Below are positions 1 to 10,139 of a DNA stretch of 64,000 nucleotides, piece after piece. The stretch lies in the NCBI RefSeq assembly GCF_000455345.1, contig NZ_HG315690.1:1253742-1317741 (forward strand), in the 5' to 3' direction. The notes beneath the pieces were generated by a model, which was given only the letters and a program-made list of their open reading frames with translations, was not told where the DNA came from and did no database searches. Position 1 is the first letter of the stretch; every line of letters starts with the position of its first letter. The stretch comes from Halopiger goleimassiliensis. Its GTDB lineage: Archaea; Halobacteriota; Halobacteria; Halobacteriales; Natrialbaceae. The position numbers were made by a program, and so were the translations under genes.

Positions 1-1
1 C

Positions 2-232
2 TACAAGGAAGCGCGCTTCTGCTCGATGTGCGGAGCCGAGTTCTGCTCGATGCGGATCGATCAGGACGCCCGCGCCGAGGGCGAGATGGCAGAACTGGAC
101 ACGAAGACCGACCTCGAGGCCTCCCCGGCCGCCGAGGTCAATCTGCCGCCGGTCGGAACCCACGACTCGGCCGAGTTGCCCACGCTCGAGGAGTGTGCCG
201 ACTATTCGGAGGAAGCGACCAGCGACGACTGA
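2..232 (+). CDS. thiC: Phosphomethylpyrimidine synthase ThiC, C-terminal end (partial)
   Basis: This is the last 76 codons of a gene that begins before the window. The residues C-S-M-C-G-A-E-F-C match the CxxCxxxxC motif that binds the 4Fe-4S cluster near the C terminus of ThiC. ThiC is a radical-SAM enzyme that turns aminoimidazole ribotide into the pyrimidine half of thiamine. The flanking sequence (YKEARF before it, MRIDQD after it) also fits the family. The tail after the cluster motif is acidic, as expected in a halophile. The gene ends at a TGA at 230-232. Confidence 0.93.
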   Translation, partial: YKEARFCSMCGAEFCSMRIDQDARAEGEMAELDTKTDLEASPAAEVNLPPVGTHDSAELPTLEECADYSEEATSDD

Positions 233-373
233 GTCGGTCACCTCGGCCAGCTCGAGCGGGTCGCCCATCGCCCCGATTCGGCTTCGTTACCTGGTTGGCC
301 TTCGGCTCTCCACCGGATCGTGTTCCGGGAACCGAAACGCTCTTTTCGTCGTTTTCGAAAAGTGATCGCATTC

Positions 374-1807
374 ATGACACGAACGCGGCGACGGGAACTC
401 CTCGCGACGATGACGGCGGCCACGGTCCCGGGGATCGCCGGCTGTACGGACCTCCTCGAGGAGGACACCGACGAGGAGACGCCCGCGGACGACGAACCGA
501 GCGACGACGGCGAATCTAGTGACACCGGGGACGGCAACGACGAAGCCGGAGAAGACGACGCCGAGGAGGAGCACCCGGAGACGATCGAGGAGGCCGCGAC
601 GCTGTTCGTCGAGGACGTCACGGACGAACGCTTCGCAGACGCGAGCGAACGGTTCCGTTCGACCGTTCGCGCCCGGGTGGGTGCGCCGGGGCGGATCGAA
701 CTCGTCTGGCTGGGGCTGACGGCGGTCGGCGGTGAGTTCGAAGCGATCGTCGGCACCGAAGCGACGGTCGTCAGCGGCTTCGACGCGGTGGACGTGCGAA
801 TGGCGTTCGAACGCGGGACGCACGCGCTCCGAGTCGTCGTGACGAGCGACCTCGAGGTACAGGACATCGGCATCGCCGACGACTACGAGCGGCCATCGTA
901 CGTCGACCTCGACGCCATCGACGAGGAGTCTGTTACCGTCGAGACCGGAAGCTGTCAGTTGAACGGCCTCGTGACGACGCCCGCGAACGCGGACGGCGAC
1001 GTGCCGGGCGTCGTGCTCGTCCACGGCTCCGGGCCGTCGGACATGGACGTCGACAACGGGGGCACGCGGCTGTTCCAGGACCTCGCCGAGGGGCTGGCGA
1101 GCAACGGCGTCGCCGCGCTCCGGTACGAGAAACGGAACCCGGCGTGTCCGCCCGACCTCGCCGACTACACGCTCGATACCGTCACCGTCGATCCCGCGCT
1201 GGCCGCCCTCGAGGAGCTTCGAACGGTCGAGGGCGTCGATCCGGACCGGATCGCCGTCGTCGGCCACAGCCTCGGCGGCATGGCGGTCCCGCGGCTCGCC
1301 GCTCGCGACGGGGACCTCGTCGGCGGCGTCGCCCTCGCCGCGCCCGCGCGGTCGTTCCACGACCTGACCGTCGACCAGGTCGAACACCAGGCGACGGTCA
1401 TCGACCACGAGTGGCCGCAACTGACCGCCCAGTACGAGGACTGGGTCGACCGCGTCGACCGTATCCGCGCGGGCGATTACAACCCCTCGGACCTCATCCT
1501 CGAGTACCCCGGTGCGTTCTGGGACAGCCTCGACGCCTACGATCATCTCGGGACTGCCCAGGAGATTGACGCGCCACTCTACTTCCTGCAGGGGGAGCGC
1601 GACTACCAGGTGACCCTCGAGGACGACTTCGAGCAGTGGCAGGAGGCCCTCGTGGAGCGGTCGGACATCGCGTTCGATCGCTACGACGGACTCAACCACC
1701 TGCTGATGTCGGGGGAAGGGCCGTCCGTCCCGACCGAGTATCCGGCGCGGAACAACGTGGACGAACGCGTCGTCGCCGACGTCGCCGGCTGGATCCGCGA
1801 GCGCTAG
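374..1807 (+). CDS. Secreted alpha/beta hydrolase lipoprotein with DUF3887-like N-domain
   Basis: 477 residues from the ATG at 374. The start was chosen because it gives a signal with an arginine cluster (TRTRRRE) and a lipobox ending I-A-G-C, the usual haloarchaeal Tat lipoprotein pattern. An Asp/Glu-rich linker follows, then a DUF3887-like domain (about residues 75-170), then an alpha/beta hydrolase domain. The nucleophile elbow G-H-S-L-G-G puts the catalytic Ser at residue 299. Asp410 (GERDYQV) and His442 (GLNHLL) complete the likely triad. The oxyanion-region motif VLVHGSG is at about 215-221. It is probably an esterase or dienelactone-hydrolase-like enzyme on the outer membrane face; the substrate is unknown. 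An in-frame ATG at 320 would spoil the signal peptide. Confidence 0.85.
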   Translation: MTRTRRRELLATMTAATVPGIAGCTDLLEEDTDEETPADDEPSDDGESSDTGDGNDEAGEDDAEEEHPETIEEAATLFVEDVTDERFADASERFRSTVRARVGAPGRIELVWLGLTAVGGEFEAIVGTEATVVSGFDAVDVRMAFERGTHALRVVVTSDLEVQDIGIADDYERPSYVDLDAIDEESVTVETGSCQLNGLVTTPANADGDVPGVVLVHGSGPSDMDVDNGGTRLFQDLAEGLASNGVAALRYEKRNPACPPDLADYTLDTVTVDPALAALEELRTVEGVDPDRIAVVGHSLGGMAVPRLAARDGDLVGGVALAAPARSFHDLTVDQVEHQATVIDHEWPQLTAQYEDWVDRVDRIRAGDYNPSDLILEYPGAFWDSLDAYDHLGTAQEIDAPLYFLQGERDYQVTLEDDFEQWQEALVERSDIAFDRYDGLNHLLMSGEGPSVPTEYPARNNVDERVVADVAGWIRER

Positions 1808-1849
1808 CGTCGGCCACAGAATTATGTCGCTCTATCGGGTAGCGCGGAT

Positions 1850-2470
1850 ATGGCACGGTTCTCGAGCCGGCGGAAACTGCTGGTCGGTGTCGGGGCGGCG
1901 GTCGGCGTCGCCGGCTGTCTCGACGATACGGGTTCGGCCGGCCCCGACGGCGATGGGGACTCGGACGGACCGGACGACGGGGGCGCGGCCGCCGGCGACG
2001 ACCAGGGGGACGAGGCGGCGACCGAGGACCTCGAGTGGCGCGAGGCCACGCTCGAGGACGTGCGAACCGGCGAGTCGTTTTCGATCGCCGGGATCGACGA
2101 CACGGTCCTGTTGCACACCTTCGCGTCGTACTGTCCGACCTGCGGGAGCCAGGAAACTGAACTCGCCGCGGTCGAACCGGAACGGGAGGACGTGACGGTC
2201 GTCGCGCTGGCGATCACGGGCGGCGACACGGCCGAAGGCGTCAGGGACCACGCCGCGGAGAACGGCTACGACTGGCGCTTCGCGATGGCCTCCGAGCCGC
2301 TGACGGGCGCGCTCGTCGAGGAGTTCGGCCGTGAGATGGCCATCCACGGCGAGTCCCCGGTCGTGGCCGTCTGCCCGGACGGCTCGACCGAACGGGCCGA
2401 GAAGGTCGCCTCGGAGACCGAGATCCGGCGGGCGCTCGAGGAGGGCTGCGGGGACGGGACCGAGGATTGA
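1850..2470 (+). CDS. Thioredoxin-like (TlpA/peroxiredoxin-type) lipoprotein
   Basis: 206 residues. The N terminus has S-R-R-K followed by a hydrophobic stretch and the lipobox V-A-G-C, so it is predicted to be Tat-exported and lipid-anchored. An acidic linker leads into a thioredoxin fold with C-P-T-C (Cys95 and Cys98) after a hydrophobic strand (VLLHTFASY), as in TlpA/AhpC-TSA proteins. Its role is probably thiol-disulfide exchange or reduction of oxidised extracellular proteins. It lies 42 bp after the hydrolase lipoprotein and 26 bp before the PhzF gene, on the same strand. Co-transcription is possible. Confidence 0.85.
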   Translation: MARFSSRRKLLVGVGAAVGVAGCLDDTGSAGPDGDGDSDGPDDGGAAAGDDQGDEAATEDLEWREATLEDVRTGESFSIAGIDDTVLLHTFASYCPTCGSQETELAAVEPEREDVTVVALAITGGDTAEGVRDHAAENGYDWRFAMASEPLTGALVEEFGREMAIHGESPVVAVCPDGSTERAEKVASETEIRRALEEGCGDGTED

Positions 2471-2496
2471 TACGGCGGTCTTCCCACGGTCTCCGT

Positions 2497-3396
2497 ATGG
2501 AGACGATTCGGGTGCTGCAGGTCGACGCGTTCACGGACGAACCGCTGTCGGGCAACCCCGCCGGCGTGGTGCCCGACGCCGACGGACTCACGGACGAGCA
2601 GATGCAAGCGATCGCCGCCGAGATGGCCGTCAGCGAGACCGCGTTTCTCCGCTCGAGCGACGACGCCGACCGGCGGATCCGCTACTTCACCCCCACGCAG
2701 GAGGTCGACCTCTGCGGCCACGCGACCATCGGGACGTTCGCCCACCGCTATGACGAGGGCCTCGACCCGGGGACGACGACCCTCGAGACGAACGTCGGCG
2801 TCCTCGAGATCGACGTCGACGCCGACGGTACCGCCTGGATGACCCAGGACGCCCCGCAGGTCCGGGAAGTCGACGTCGGCTACGACCGCGTCGCGGACGC
2901 CCTCGGCGTCGATCGCGCGGCCCTCGAGGGGGCCAGCGCCGATCTGCCGCTCGCGGTGTCCTCGACGGGGCTGCCCTTCCTGATCGTCCCGATCACGTAC
3001 CTCTCGGACGTCGGCGGGGCCGATCCCGACATGAACGCGATCGAGGCGCTGACCGACGACCTCGAGGCGACCGGCGTCTACCTCTTCTCGTTCGACGCGC
3101 TCGAGGCCGAGTCGACGCTGCACGGCCGGATGTTCGCCCCCGGCGCGGGCGTCCCGGAGGATCCGGTCACCGGCACTGCCAGCGGTGCGGTCGGCGCGTA
3201 TCTGGACCGCTTCGGCGCGTTCGACGACGAGTTCCCCGACGAACTCCGCCTCGAGCAGGGCCACTACGTCGATCGCCCGGGACTGGTCCGGGTGCAGGTT
3301 GCGGACCGCGTTCGGGTCGGCGGCCGGGGCGTGACCGTACTCGACGGCTCGCTCGCGGTTCCGGCGAGCGACGACGACGACATCATCGAGGCCTGA
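2497..3396 (+). CDS. PhzF family isomerase/epimerase
   Basis: 299 residues, the usual PhzF size. The start at 2497 (METIRVLQVDAF) matches the conserved first strand of the family. GNPAGVV, the catalytic-type Glu in S-E-T-A-F (Glu47), the TPTQEVDLCGHAT segment, and the second-lobe motif G-V-P-E-D-P-V-T-G-T-A-S-G are all present. PhzF proteins have a diaminopimelate-epimerase-like double-hotdog fold. Most members outside phenazine producers have no known substrate, and no phenazine genes are nearby, so only the family is named. Confidence 0.92.
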   Translation: METIRVLQVDAFTDEPLSGNPAGVVPDADGLTDEQMQAIAAEMAVSETAFLRSSDDADRRIRYFTPTQEVDLCGHATIGTFAHRYDEGLDPGTTTLETNVGVLEIDVDADGTAWMTQDAPQVREVDVGYDRVADALGVDRAALEGASADLPLAVSSTGLPFLIVPITYLSDVGGADPDMNAIEALTDDLEATGVYLFSFDALEAESTLHGRMFAPGAGVPEDPVTGTASGAVGAYLDRFGAFDDEFPDELRLEQGHYVDRPGLVRVQVADRVRVGGRGVTVLDGSLAVPASDDDDIIEA

Positions 3397-3655
3397 GGGT
3401 GTTCGAGGTCGGCGACTCCGCCGACGGGCGGGTATCGTGGAGAGCGGCATACGTGGACGAATTGAAAATAGTTAACTGCGATCGTTTTCGTAGATAGTTT
3501 AAGCCGAGTCGGTCCGTCACCGGCGGCTGGTCGACGGACGGGTGATCGGCTGGGGGACGCTTGAGTATGATGCAACCACGTTCGACCGCGACGAATCGAC
3601 CGGAAACAGCTACTCGAGGGCACAAACCGACCGACGGCTCCGAGGTGATCCGCAA

Positions 3656-5542
3656 ATGAGTGCGATCGGACGACAGTATCGGCTGGCGCGTCGCTCGCTG
3701 GGCATCGTCGCCTCGTCACCGCAGGTACTGTTGAATCCGATCCTGTTCCTGATCGTCGGGTTCACCTATCCGATCGTGGCGTACTCGGTGCTCGGGATGG
3801 GCGCGTTCGGCTGGCTGTTCACGTTCCTGACGACCGTCGCCGTCGCATCGTTCGCGTGGTCGTTCTTCATGGTCGGCTACATCTACGAACTCAACGAACT
3901 GTTCGACGGCCGCGAACCGTCGTTGGGCGAGGGACTGGGGGTCGCCGCCGACCGCGCTCGGATGGTCGGAATCGCCGCGCTCGTGTTCGGTCCCGGACGG
4001 TACCTCCTCCAGAGTTCGGTCGCACGGATCATTCCGGGTGCCGATCGGTTCGTCGGCGTGGGTTTCGACACCGCCAGCGTCTTCGCGTTCCCGATCGCCG
4101 CGCTCTCGCCCGCGGACCAGTCGCTCGAGGACGCGCTCTCGGAACTCTCCGAAGCGGTCCGATCGAAGTTCGGGACGGCCGCGTTCGCGACGGTCGGCAT
4201 CCGCGCGTTCGCGGCGACGCTCACCCTGGCGGGCTTCGTCACGGCCTTCGGCCTGCTCGCGGCCTGGATCTACCAGGGCGTCGACATCGCCGTCGGTCCG
4301 CTTGGACCGTTCACGCTGCCGATCCTCGCCCTGTTCGGCTGCGTCACCGTCGCGGCCGTCACGGTCGTGATCGTCTCCGGCATCGTCCGCACCGCGCTGT
4401 ATCGCTACGCGGTCGACGACGAACTGCCGCCGGAACTCGGCGTCGACGCCGACGACCTCGTCTACGACAGTTCGCAGATCATCGACCCCGCCGAAGCCGG
4501 CCGACTGGCCTGGGTGCGCCTCGGTGCCCACCAGGCCCGACGGGCCGCGGCCAGCCTCTCGCTGTGGGTGCTCGCCGTCTCGATGGCGGTGCTCGCGGCC
4601 CTCGTCACGCGCTTCGTCGTCCCCTTCTACGAGAGCCTGCTCGGGGACGGCATCGACGCCGCCCGGGAGATCCAGGGCCAGGCGTCGCTCCAGGAGGTCG
4701 CCGAGGTCGACGAACTCGAGGCGCTGGAACTGGTCTTCGGCGTCGATCCCAGCTGGGGTGACGTGATCGGAGCCCTCGAGGCGTTGCAGTCCTCGGGCGA
4801 CGTGTTCGGCGTCGGCCTGCTCTCGGCGCTGGTGCTGTCGCTCGGGCCGATGCTCGGCCTGCTCGTGACCGTCCCCGCGATCCTTCGGGGTCGACGCAAC
4901 GGGAGCTACGAGCGGCTCGTCGAGGCAGGGTACAGCGCTCGCGAGGTCGTTCTCGGCGTCTTCCTCGGCCGCCTGGCCGCGGCGTCGGTCGTCATCGTGG
5001 TGCCGGCGCTGGCGATCGCCGGGGTGGTCTGGAACCGACAGGCGAGCGTCGGACTCCCGTACGTCGTCGCGACGCTGTTCGCGATCGCCTGTATCGGCAT
5101 CTTCGTCGCGCTCGGCGTCCTCGTCGGCTCCGTCGCGAAGGGATGGATCTCGGCGGCCGTCGGCAGCCTCGGCGTCTGGCTGCTACCGTTCGTCCTGTCG
5201 GGCAACCCGCTCGGGATCGTCGGCATCCCCAACCGGGAGACCGTCATCGAGGCCGTGATCACGCCGCCGTGGGACTTCCTCCCCGCCGTACTGACCCGGT
5301 TCAACCTCTACAACGTCATCACCGACGGGATGCACTTCGCGACCCTCTCGAGCGTCGTCGACTCGCTGCCCCGGCTCTCGCGGGTCTCGCTCGAGACGGT
5401 ACTCACGAGCGACCTGCCGCCCCAGGAGGCCGCCGCGGAGTTGCCGTTCTACCTCCACCAGTACCTCGCCTACCCGGCGGTACTGCTGTGGATCGTCGTG
5501 CCCCTCGTGGCGGCGGTCGTCTGGTTCGACCCAGAGTGGTAA
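3656..5542 (+). CDS. Large polytopic membrane protein: DUF6159-like domain fused to ABC-2-type permease
   Basis: 628 residues from the ATG at 3656. Residues 1 to about 270 form a hydrophobic domain with several membrane segments resembling DUF6159 proteins (starts GRQYRLARRSLG). After a short soluble stretch (DELPPELGVDADD) comes a second half beginning with A-W-V-R-L-G-A-H-Q-A-R-R and a membrane segment, a long soluble loop (about 325-395), then R-R-N-G-S-Y-E-R-L-V and five or so further membrane segments. This second half looks like a haloarchaeal ABC-2 permease. No ATPase gene is adjacent. Function unknown; it may be a membrane-remodelling or export component. The fusion reading rests on recall of the families. 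Confidence 0.6.
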   Translation: MSAIGRQYRLARRSLGIVASSPQVLLNPILFLIVGFTYPIVAYSVLGMGAFGWLFTFLTTVAVASFAWSFFMVGYIYELNELFDGREPSLGEGLGVAADRARMVGIAALVFGPGRYLLQSSVARIIPGADRFVGVGFDTASVFAFPIAALSPADQSLEDALSELSEAVRSKFGTAAFATVGIRAFAATLTLAGFVTAFGLLAAWIYQGVDIAVGPLGPFTLPILALFGCVTVAAVTVVIVSGIVRTALYRYAVDDELPPELGVDADDLVYDSSQIIDPAEAGRLAWVRLGAHQARRAAASLSLWVLAVSMAVLAALVTRFVVPFYESLLGDGIDAAREIQGQASLQEVAEVDELEALELVFGVDPSWGDVIGALEALQSSGDVFGVGLLSALVLSLGPMLGLLVTVPAILRGRRNGSYERLVEAGYSAREVVLGVFLGRLAAASVVIVVPALAIAGVVWNRQASVGLPYVVATLFAIACIGIFVALGVLVGSVAKGWISAAVGSLGVWLLPFVLSGNPLGIVGIPNRETVIEAVITPPWDFLPAVLTRFNLYNVITDGMHFATLSSVVDSLPRLSRVSLETVLTSDLPPQEAAAELPFYLHQYLAYPAVLLWIVVPLVAAVVWFDPEW

Positions 5543-5624
5543 CCCGATGGACTCCGGCAAGTTCTGACGGGCCGCGAGATCCTCATTCGAGGGCGAGTAC
5601 AGACTCGTCGCAAACGTTCGCAAC

Positions 5625-5636
5625 CTTCTTTATTCG
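5625..5636 (+). promoter_or_regulatory. TATA-like promoter of ppsA
   Basis: CTTCTTTATTC lies about 25-30 nt before the ppsA ATG at 5660, in an otherwise GC-rich gap. This spacing fits a leaderless archaeal transcript. No Shine-Dalgarno sequence is seen. Confidence 0.5.
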
Positions 5637-5659
5637 CTCCCCTGTCCCTCCAAACAGCA

Positions 5660-8038
5660 ATGGCTGTACTCTGGCTGGACGAGATCAGCGCCGACGACCT
5701 CGAGACGGTCGGCGGCAAAGGTGCCTCCCTGGGCGAACTCACCGGAGCCGGGCTGCCAGTTCCGCCGGGGTTCGTGGTGACCGCCGGAACCTACCGATCG
5801 TTCATCGAAGCGGCCGAGATCGACGACGAACTGTTCGAGGTCGTCGACGTCGACGCCGACGACTCCACCGCGCTCGCCGAAGCCGCCGAGCGCGCACAGG
5901 AGCTCATCCTCGAGACCCCCTTCCCCGAGGACCTCCGCGAGGAGATCGTGGCGTCCTACCGCGAGATCGGCACGGACGGGTCGAACCCGTCCGATCGCGG
6001 AACGTCGTCCCGCGCGGGCGAGGCCTTCGTCGCGGTGCGCTCGTCGGCCACGGCCGAGGACCTGCCCGACGCCTCCTTCGCCGGCCAGCAGGAGACCTTC
6101 CTGAACGTCACGGAGGAGGACCTCCTCGACCGCGTCCGGGAGTGTTGGGCCTCGCTGTTTACGCAGCGCGCGATCTACTACCGCCAGGAGCAGGGGTTCG
6201 ACCATTCGGCCGTAAACATCGCGGTCGTCGTCCAGCAGATGGTCGACGCCGACAAGTCCGGCGTCATGTTCACCAGCCACCCCTCGACGGGCGAACCGAC
6301 GATGATCATCGAGGCCGCGTGGGGGCTCGGTGAGGCGGTCGTCTCCGGGGCCGTCTCCCCCGACAACTACGTCGTCCCCCGCGACGGCGGCGACGTCGAC
6401 GTGACCGTCGCCGAGAAGAAGGTAATGTACGTCAAAGACGAGGAGACCGGCGAGACGATCGAGCGTGCGGTCCCCGAGGACAGACGCGAGGCACGCGTCA
6501 TCGACGACGACGAGATCGACGAACTCGTCGCGCTCGGCGAGCGCGTCGAGGACCACTACGACGACCCCCAGGACGTCGAGTGGGCCATCGCCGACGGGGA
6601 GGTCTACATGCTCCAGTCGCGGCCGATCACCACCATCGACGACGCCGAGGCCGACGCGGGCGATCCGACCGACGCGACCGTCGATCCAGCCAAGGGCGTC
6701 ACCGACGGCAGCGGCGGGACGCAGACGGCCTCGAGCGGAGCGACGAGCGACGCTACCGGTGGCGGTGACGTCATCGTCGACGGCCTCGGCTCGAGCCCCG
6801 GCACCGTCTCCGGGCCGGCCAAGATCGTCACCAAACTCGACGACCTCGCGAAGGTCAGCGACGGCGACGTCATCGTCACCGAGATGACGATGCCCGACAT
6901 GGTCCCCGCGATGAAACGCGCCTCGGGGATCATCACCGACGAGGGCGGCATGACCAGCCACGCCGCGATCGTCTCCCGCGAACTCGGCGTCCCCGCCATC
7001 GTCGGCACGGGCGACGCCACCTCGGTGCTCTCGGACGGCCAGGTCGTCACGCTCGACGGCGACAAGGGCGCGGTGCTCGAGGGCCAGGAAGTCGACCCCG
7101 ACGAGGAGACCGAACCCGTCGAGGAGGTCCGGCCGAAGTCGCCGGTCAAGCCGATGACCGCGACCGAGGTGAAGGTCAACGTCTCTATCCCCGAGGCCGC
7201 CGAACGCGCGGCCGCCACGGGTGCCGACGGCGTCGGCCTCCTGCGGACCGAGCACATGATCCTCTCGCTGAATCAGACGCCCGAGAAGTTCATCGAGAAC
7301 AACGGCCCCGACGCCTACACGACGGAACTCGTCGACGGCATCCGCGGCGTCGCCGACGAGTTCTACCCCCGTCCCGTTCGCGTCCGGACCCTCGACGCGC
7401 CGACCGACGAGTTCCGCCAGCTCGAGGGCGGCGAGGACGAACCCCACGAGCACAACCCGATGCTCGGCTACCGCGGGATCCGGCGCTCGCTGGATCGCCC
7501 CGAGGTGTTCGGTTACGAACTCGAGGCGTTCCGCCGGCTCTACGAGATGGGCTACGACAACGTCGAGATCATGTTCCCGCTGGTCAACGACGCCGAGGAC
7601 GTCTACCGGGCCAAAAACCGGATGCGCGAGGCAGGGATCGACCCCGACAAGCGCAAGTGGGGCGTGATGATCGAGACCCCCGCCTCGGCGCTGTCCGTGG
7701 AGGAGATGGCCGACGCGGGCATCGACTTCGCCTCGTTCGGCACCAACGACCTCACCCAGTACACGCTCGCCGTCGACCGGAACAACGAGAACGTCGCCGA
7801 CCGCTTCGACGAACTTCACCCCTCCGTCCTCCGGCTGATCGGGGACGTCATCGAGACCTGCCGGGAACACGGCGTCGACACGAGCATCTGCGGCCAGGCC
7901 GGCTCCAAGCCGGAGATGGTCCAGTTCCTCGTCAACGAGGGGATCAGTTCGATCTCCGCGAACATCGACGCCGTCCGGGACGTCCAACACGAGGTCAAGC
8001 GGGTCGAACAGAAACTGTTGCTCGATTCGGTGCGCTGA
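5660..8038 (+). CDS. ppsA: Phosphoenolpyruvate synthase (pyruvate, water dikinase)
   Basis: 792 residues, normal for PpsA. It converts pyruvate, ATP and water to PEP, AMP and phosphate, the entry step of gluconeogenesis. The N-terminal ATP-grasp-like domain has G-G-K-G-A-S-L-G-E and the ATP-binding [10 protein letters not shown]. The phosphohistidine swivel domain has G-G-M-T-S-H-A-A with the catalytic His at about residue 434. The C-terminal TIM barrel ends with the C-G-Q-A motif. A low-complexity Gly/Ser/Thr linker (about residues 345-370) separates the first two domains. The next gene starts 125 bp downstream with its own promoter. Confidence 0.96.
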   Translation: MAVLWLDEISADDLETVGGKGASLGELTGAGLPVPPGFVVTAGTYRSFIEAAEIDDELFEVVDVDADDSTALAEAAERAQELILETPFPEDLREEIVASYREIGTDGSNPSDRGTSSRAGEAFVAVRSSATAEDLPDASFAGQQETFLNVTEEDLLDRVRECWASLFTQRAIYYRQEQGFDHSAVNIAVVVQQMVDADKSGVMFTSHPSTGEPTMIIEAAWGLGEAVVSGAVSPDNYVVPRDGGDVDVTVAEKKVMYVKDEETGETIERAVPEDRREARVIDDDEIDELVALGERVEDHYDDPQDVEWAIADGEVYMLQSRPITTIDDAEADAGDPTDATVDPAKGVTDGSGGTQTASSGATSDATGGGDVIVDGLGSSPGTVSGPAKIVTKLDDLAKVSDGDVIVTEMTMPDMVPAMKRASGIITDEGGMTSHAAIVSRELGVPAIVGTGDATSVLSDGQVVTLDGDKGAVLEGQEVDPDEETEPVEEVRPKSPVKPMTATEVKVNVSIPEAAERAAATGADGVGLLRTEHMILSLNQTPEKFIENNGPDAYTTELVDGIRGVADEFYPRPVRVRTLDAPTDEFRQLEGGEDEPHEHNPMLGYRGIRRSLDRPEVFGYELEAFRRLYEMGYDNVEIMFPLVNDAEDVYRAKNRMREAGIDPDKRKWGVMIETPASALSVEEMADAGIDFASFGTNDLTQYTLAVDRNNENVADRFDELHPSVLRLIGDVIETCREHGVDTSICGQAGSKPEMVQFLVNEGISSISANIDAVRDVQHEVKRVEQKLLLDSVR

Positions 8039-8130
8039 GTTCGTCAGCGGACGGCGACTCACGGTCGTCGACTCGACCGGTCCGGTGGCTCCGTGCGGGA
8101 ATTCGGAGGCGGTCGCTGCCGTCGAACGGA

Positions 8131-8163
8131 AGTAATAAGCCGTTGATCACGTACCTTCGTGAT
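8131..8163 (+). promoter_or_regulatory. mfnA promoter with 6-bp inverted repeat at the start site
   Basis: AGTAATAAGC at 8131-8140 is a TATA-like element about 27 nt before the ATG at 8164, so the mRNA is probably leaderless. The inverted repeat ATCACG (8146-8151) and CGTGAT (8158-8163) abuts the start codon. It could be a short operator or the first hairpin of the transcript. Confidence 0.35.
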
Positions 8164-9330
8164 ATGCAAGAAGAGCCGCAGGCGTTCGACCGGGTGCTGT
8201 CGTCGATGTGTACGGAACCCCACCCGGTAGCGCGCGAGGCGGCCGAACGGTTTCTCGCGACGAACCCCGGTGACCCGGCCACCTACCAGAGCGTCGCCGG
8301 CCTCGAGGACGAGGCCATCGCCATGCTCGGGGAGATCGCGGGCCTCGACGAGCCGGCGGGGTACGTCGCGAGCGGGGGGACGGAAGCGAACATCCAGGCG
8401 ATGCGGATCGCCCGGGAGCGGGCCGACACCGACGATCCGAACGTCGTCATGCCCGAGTCCGCCCACTTCAGCTTCCAGAAAGCCGCCGACATTCTCGGGC
8501 TCGAACTCCGGATCGTGCCGACCGACGCCGACCACCGGGCCGACCTCGAGGCCGTCCGGGCCAGCGTCGACGCGGACACCGCGGCGGTCGTCGGCGTCGC
8601 GGGAACGACGGAGTACGGCCGCGTCGACCCGATTCCGGAACTCGGTGCGATTGCGGAGTCGGTCGACGCCTCGTTCCACGTCGACGCCGCGTGGGGTGGC
8701 TTCGTCCTTCCCTTTACGGACTACGAGTGGAACTTCGCCCACGCCCCCGTCGACACGATGGCCATCGACCCCCACAAGATGGGCCAGGCCGCGATCCCCG
8801 CCGGCGGGTTGCTGGTCCGCTCGGAATCGTATCTCGACGCGCTCGCCGTCGACACCCCCTACCTCGAGTCGACGGCGCAGGCGACGCTGACGGGGACCCG
8901 CTCGGGAGCGGGCGTCGCCAGCGCCGTCGCCGCCATGGAGGAACTGTGGCCGACGGGCTACCGCACGCAGTACCACCGCTCGCAGAACAACGCCGAGTGG
9001 CTCGCCGACGCGCTCGAGAAGCGGGGCTACCAGGTCGCCGAGCCGACGCTCCCGCTGGTCGCCGCGGACGTGCCGCGCTCGACGTTCGACGCGCTCCGCC
9101 GGAAGGGGTGGCGCATCTCCCGCACCGCGAGCGACGAACTCCGAGTGGTCTGTATGCCCCACGTCACCCGGGAGATGCTCGCCGCGTTCGTCGCCGACCT
9201 GGATCGGCTCGAGGTCCGTGCGAGCGTTCCGGTGGCCCGCGAGAACGATCGCGGCCCCACGGTACCGAACTCCCACTGCCCGATGCCGGCCGACCTCGGG
9301 GACCCCGGCGAGATCTGGACGTGGCGATAA
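8164..9330 (+). CDS. mfnA: L-tyrosine/L-aspartate decarboxylase MfnA
   Basis: 388 residues. This is a PLP enzyme of the group II decarboxylase family. The PLP lysine is in D-P-H-K-M-G-Q (Lys205), and the H-V-D-A-A-W-G-G motif holds the Asp that contacts the pyridine nitrogen. The [10 protein letters not shown] phosphate-binding region is also clear. In haloarchaea this protein is thought to act mainly as aspartate decarboxylase, giving beta-alanine for coenzyme A, because they lack bacterial PanD and methanofuran. The start was chosen from the TATA spacing and because upstream in-frame sequence is the ppsA shadow frame. The C terminus runs about 25 residues longer than typical. Confidence 0.9.
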   Translation: MQEEPQAFDRVLSSMCTEPHPVAREAAERFLATNPGDPATYQSVAGLEDEAIAMLGEIAGLDEPAGYVASGGTEANIQAMRIARERADTDDPNVVMPESAHFSFQKAADILGLELRIVPTDADHRADLEAVRASVDADTAAVVGVAGTTEYGRVDPIPELGAIAESVDASFHVDAAWGGFVLPFTDYEWNFAHAPVDTMAIDPHKMGQAAIPAGGLLVRSESYLDALAVDTPYLESTAQATLTGTRSGAGVASAVAAMEELWPTGYRTQYHRSQNNAEWLADALEKRGYQVAEPTLPLVAADVPRSTFDALRRKGWRISRTASDELRVVCMPHVTREMLAAFVADLDRLEVRASVPVARENDRGPTVPNSHCPMPADLGDPGEIWTWR

Positions 9331-9401
9331 CGTTCTGACCGGTCATCTCGGCGGCCGCGCGGATCCGATACGCGTTAGGGGACTGACCGCGAGCGTCGCG
9401 T

Positions 9402-9734
9402 ATGGGACTGGATCGGATCGACGCCGTCGCGATGGTCGGCGTCGGCGGACTGCTCTCGACCGCGACGGCCCTCGAGACGGCCGTCGTCGCGGCGGCGCTG
9501 GGCGGGTTCCTCTTCTCGGTGGCCGCATGGCGTCTCTACGGCGGCCGTCCCTGGGAGGCCGCGGGCTGGCTCTGCTGGGTCGGGGCCGCCGTCAGTGCCG
9601 GCCTCGGTGCCGACACTCCCGCCGTTCTCGTGGCCGTCGTCGGGTTCGTCGTACTCGGAATCGTCCTCCTGCTGGGCGGCAGAACCGGCGTCCTCGTCGA
9701 CGTCTGGAGCATCGAGCAGGAACCGAACCGGTGA
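9402..9734 (+). CDS. Small four-helix membrane protein, uncharacterised
   Basis: 110 residues with roughly four hydrophobic segments (about 10-28, 29-45, 52-68 and 70-92) and a charged C terminus (VWSIEQEPNR). No family was recognised. It stands between mfnA and another small membrane protein on the same strand. High GC and acidic/alanine-rich codon use match the surroundings. Confidence 0.7.
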   Translation: MGLDRIDAVAMVGVGGLLSTATALETAVVAAALGGFLFSVAAWRLYGGRPWEAAGWLCWVGAAVSAGLGADTPAVLVAVVGFVVLGIVLLLGGRTGVLVDVWSIEQEPNR

Positions 9735-9845
9735 CCGAGGGGTGGGCAACGGGATCGACCGCGGGGATCGCATCGCGACTCGCGAGCCGACGTCACCGAC
9801 GACCGGTTGGAAAAGAAATACGTCCACGAAGCTCGAACGTAACCC

Positions 9846-10124
9846 ATGGCAGAATCAAACGGGCCGCTTCCGCGGTTGAACGCGTACGGCGTCCTGTTCG
9901 TCGCGAGTCTCCTGGCAGCGGTCGGACTCGCGATCGTCGACGGATTCGGGACGGGACCGGCGATCCTCGTCGTGATCGCGTTCCTCGTGGCCGTCGTGGC
10001 GATGTATCGGACCGATTCCGAAACGGAAGCCGCGCCGGGCGAGGAGCGCGACGAAGACGACGGGGAGGACCTCGACAAGAAAGCGCAAGGAATGGTCGGG
10101 GGCGGTGTGGACACCAGCCTGTGA
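9846..10124 (+). CDS. Small membrane protein with acidic C-terminal tail
   Basis: 92 residues. Two hydrophobic segments (about 14-32 and 36-56) are followed by an Asp/Glu-rich cytoplasmic-type tail (E-R-D-E-D-D-G-E-D) and a short end, K-A-Q-G-M-V-G-G-G-V. Function unknown. The gene ends 15 bp before the stop codon of the convergent transporter gene. Confidence 0.7.
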   Translation: MAESNGPLPRLNAYGVLFVASLLAAVGLAIVDGFGTGPAILVVIAFLVAVVAMYRTDSETEAAPGEERDEDDGEDLDKKAQGMVGGGVDTSL

Positions 10125-10139
10125 ACCGAGGAGCGGCGA

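Noticed and set aside
5630-8062. An 810-codon leftward open frame
   Set aside because: It mirrors ppsA in the antisense frame. GC-rich halophile DNA commonly leaves such long shadow frames open, and the composition (Val/Asp/Arg mix without motifs) is not protein-like.
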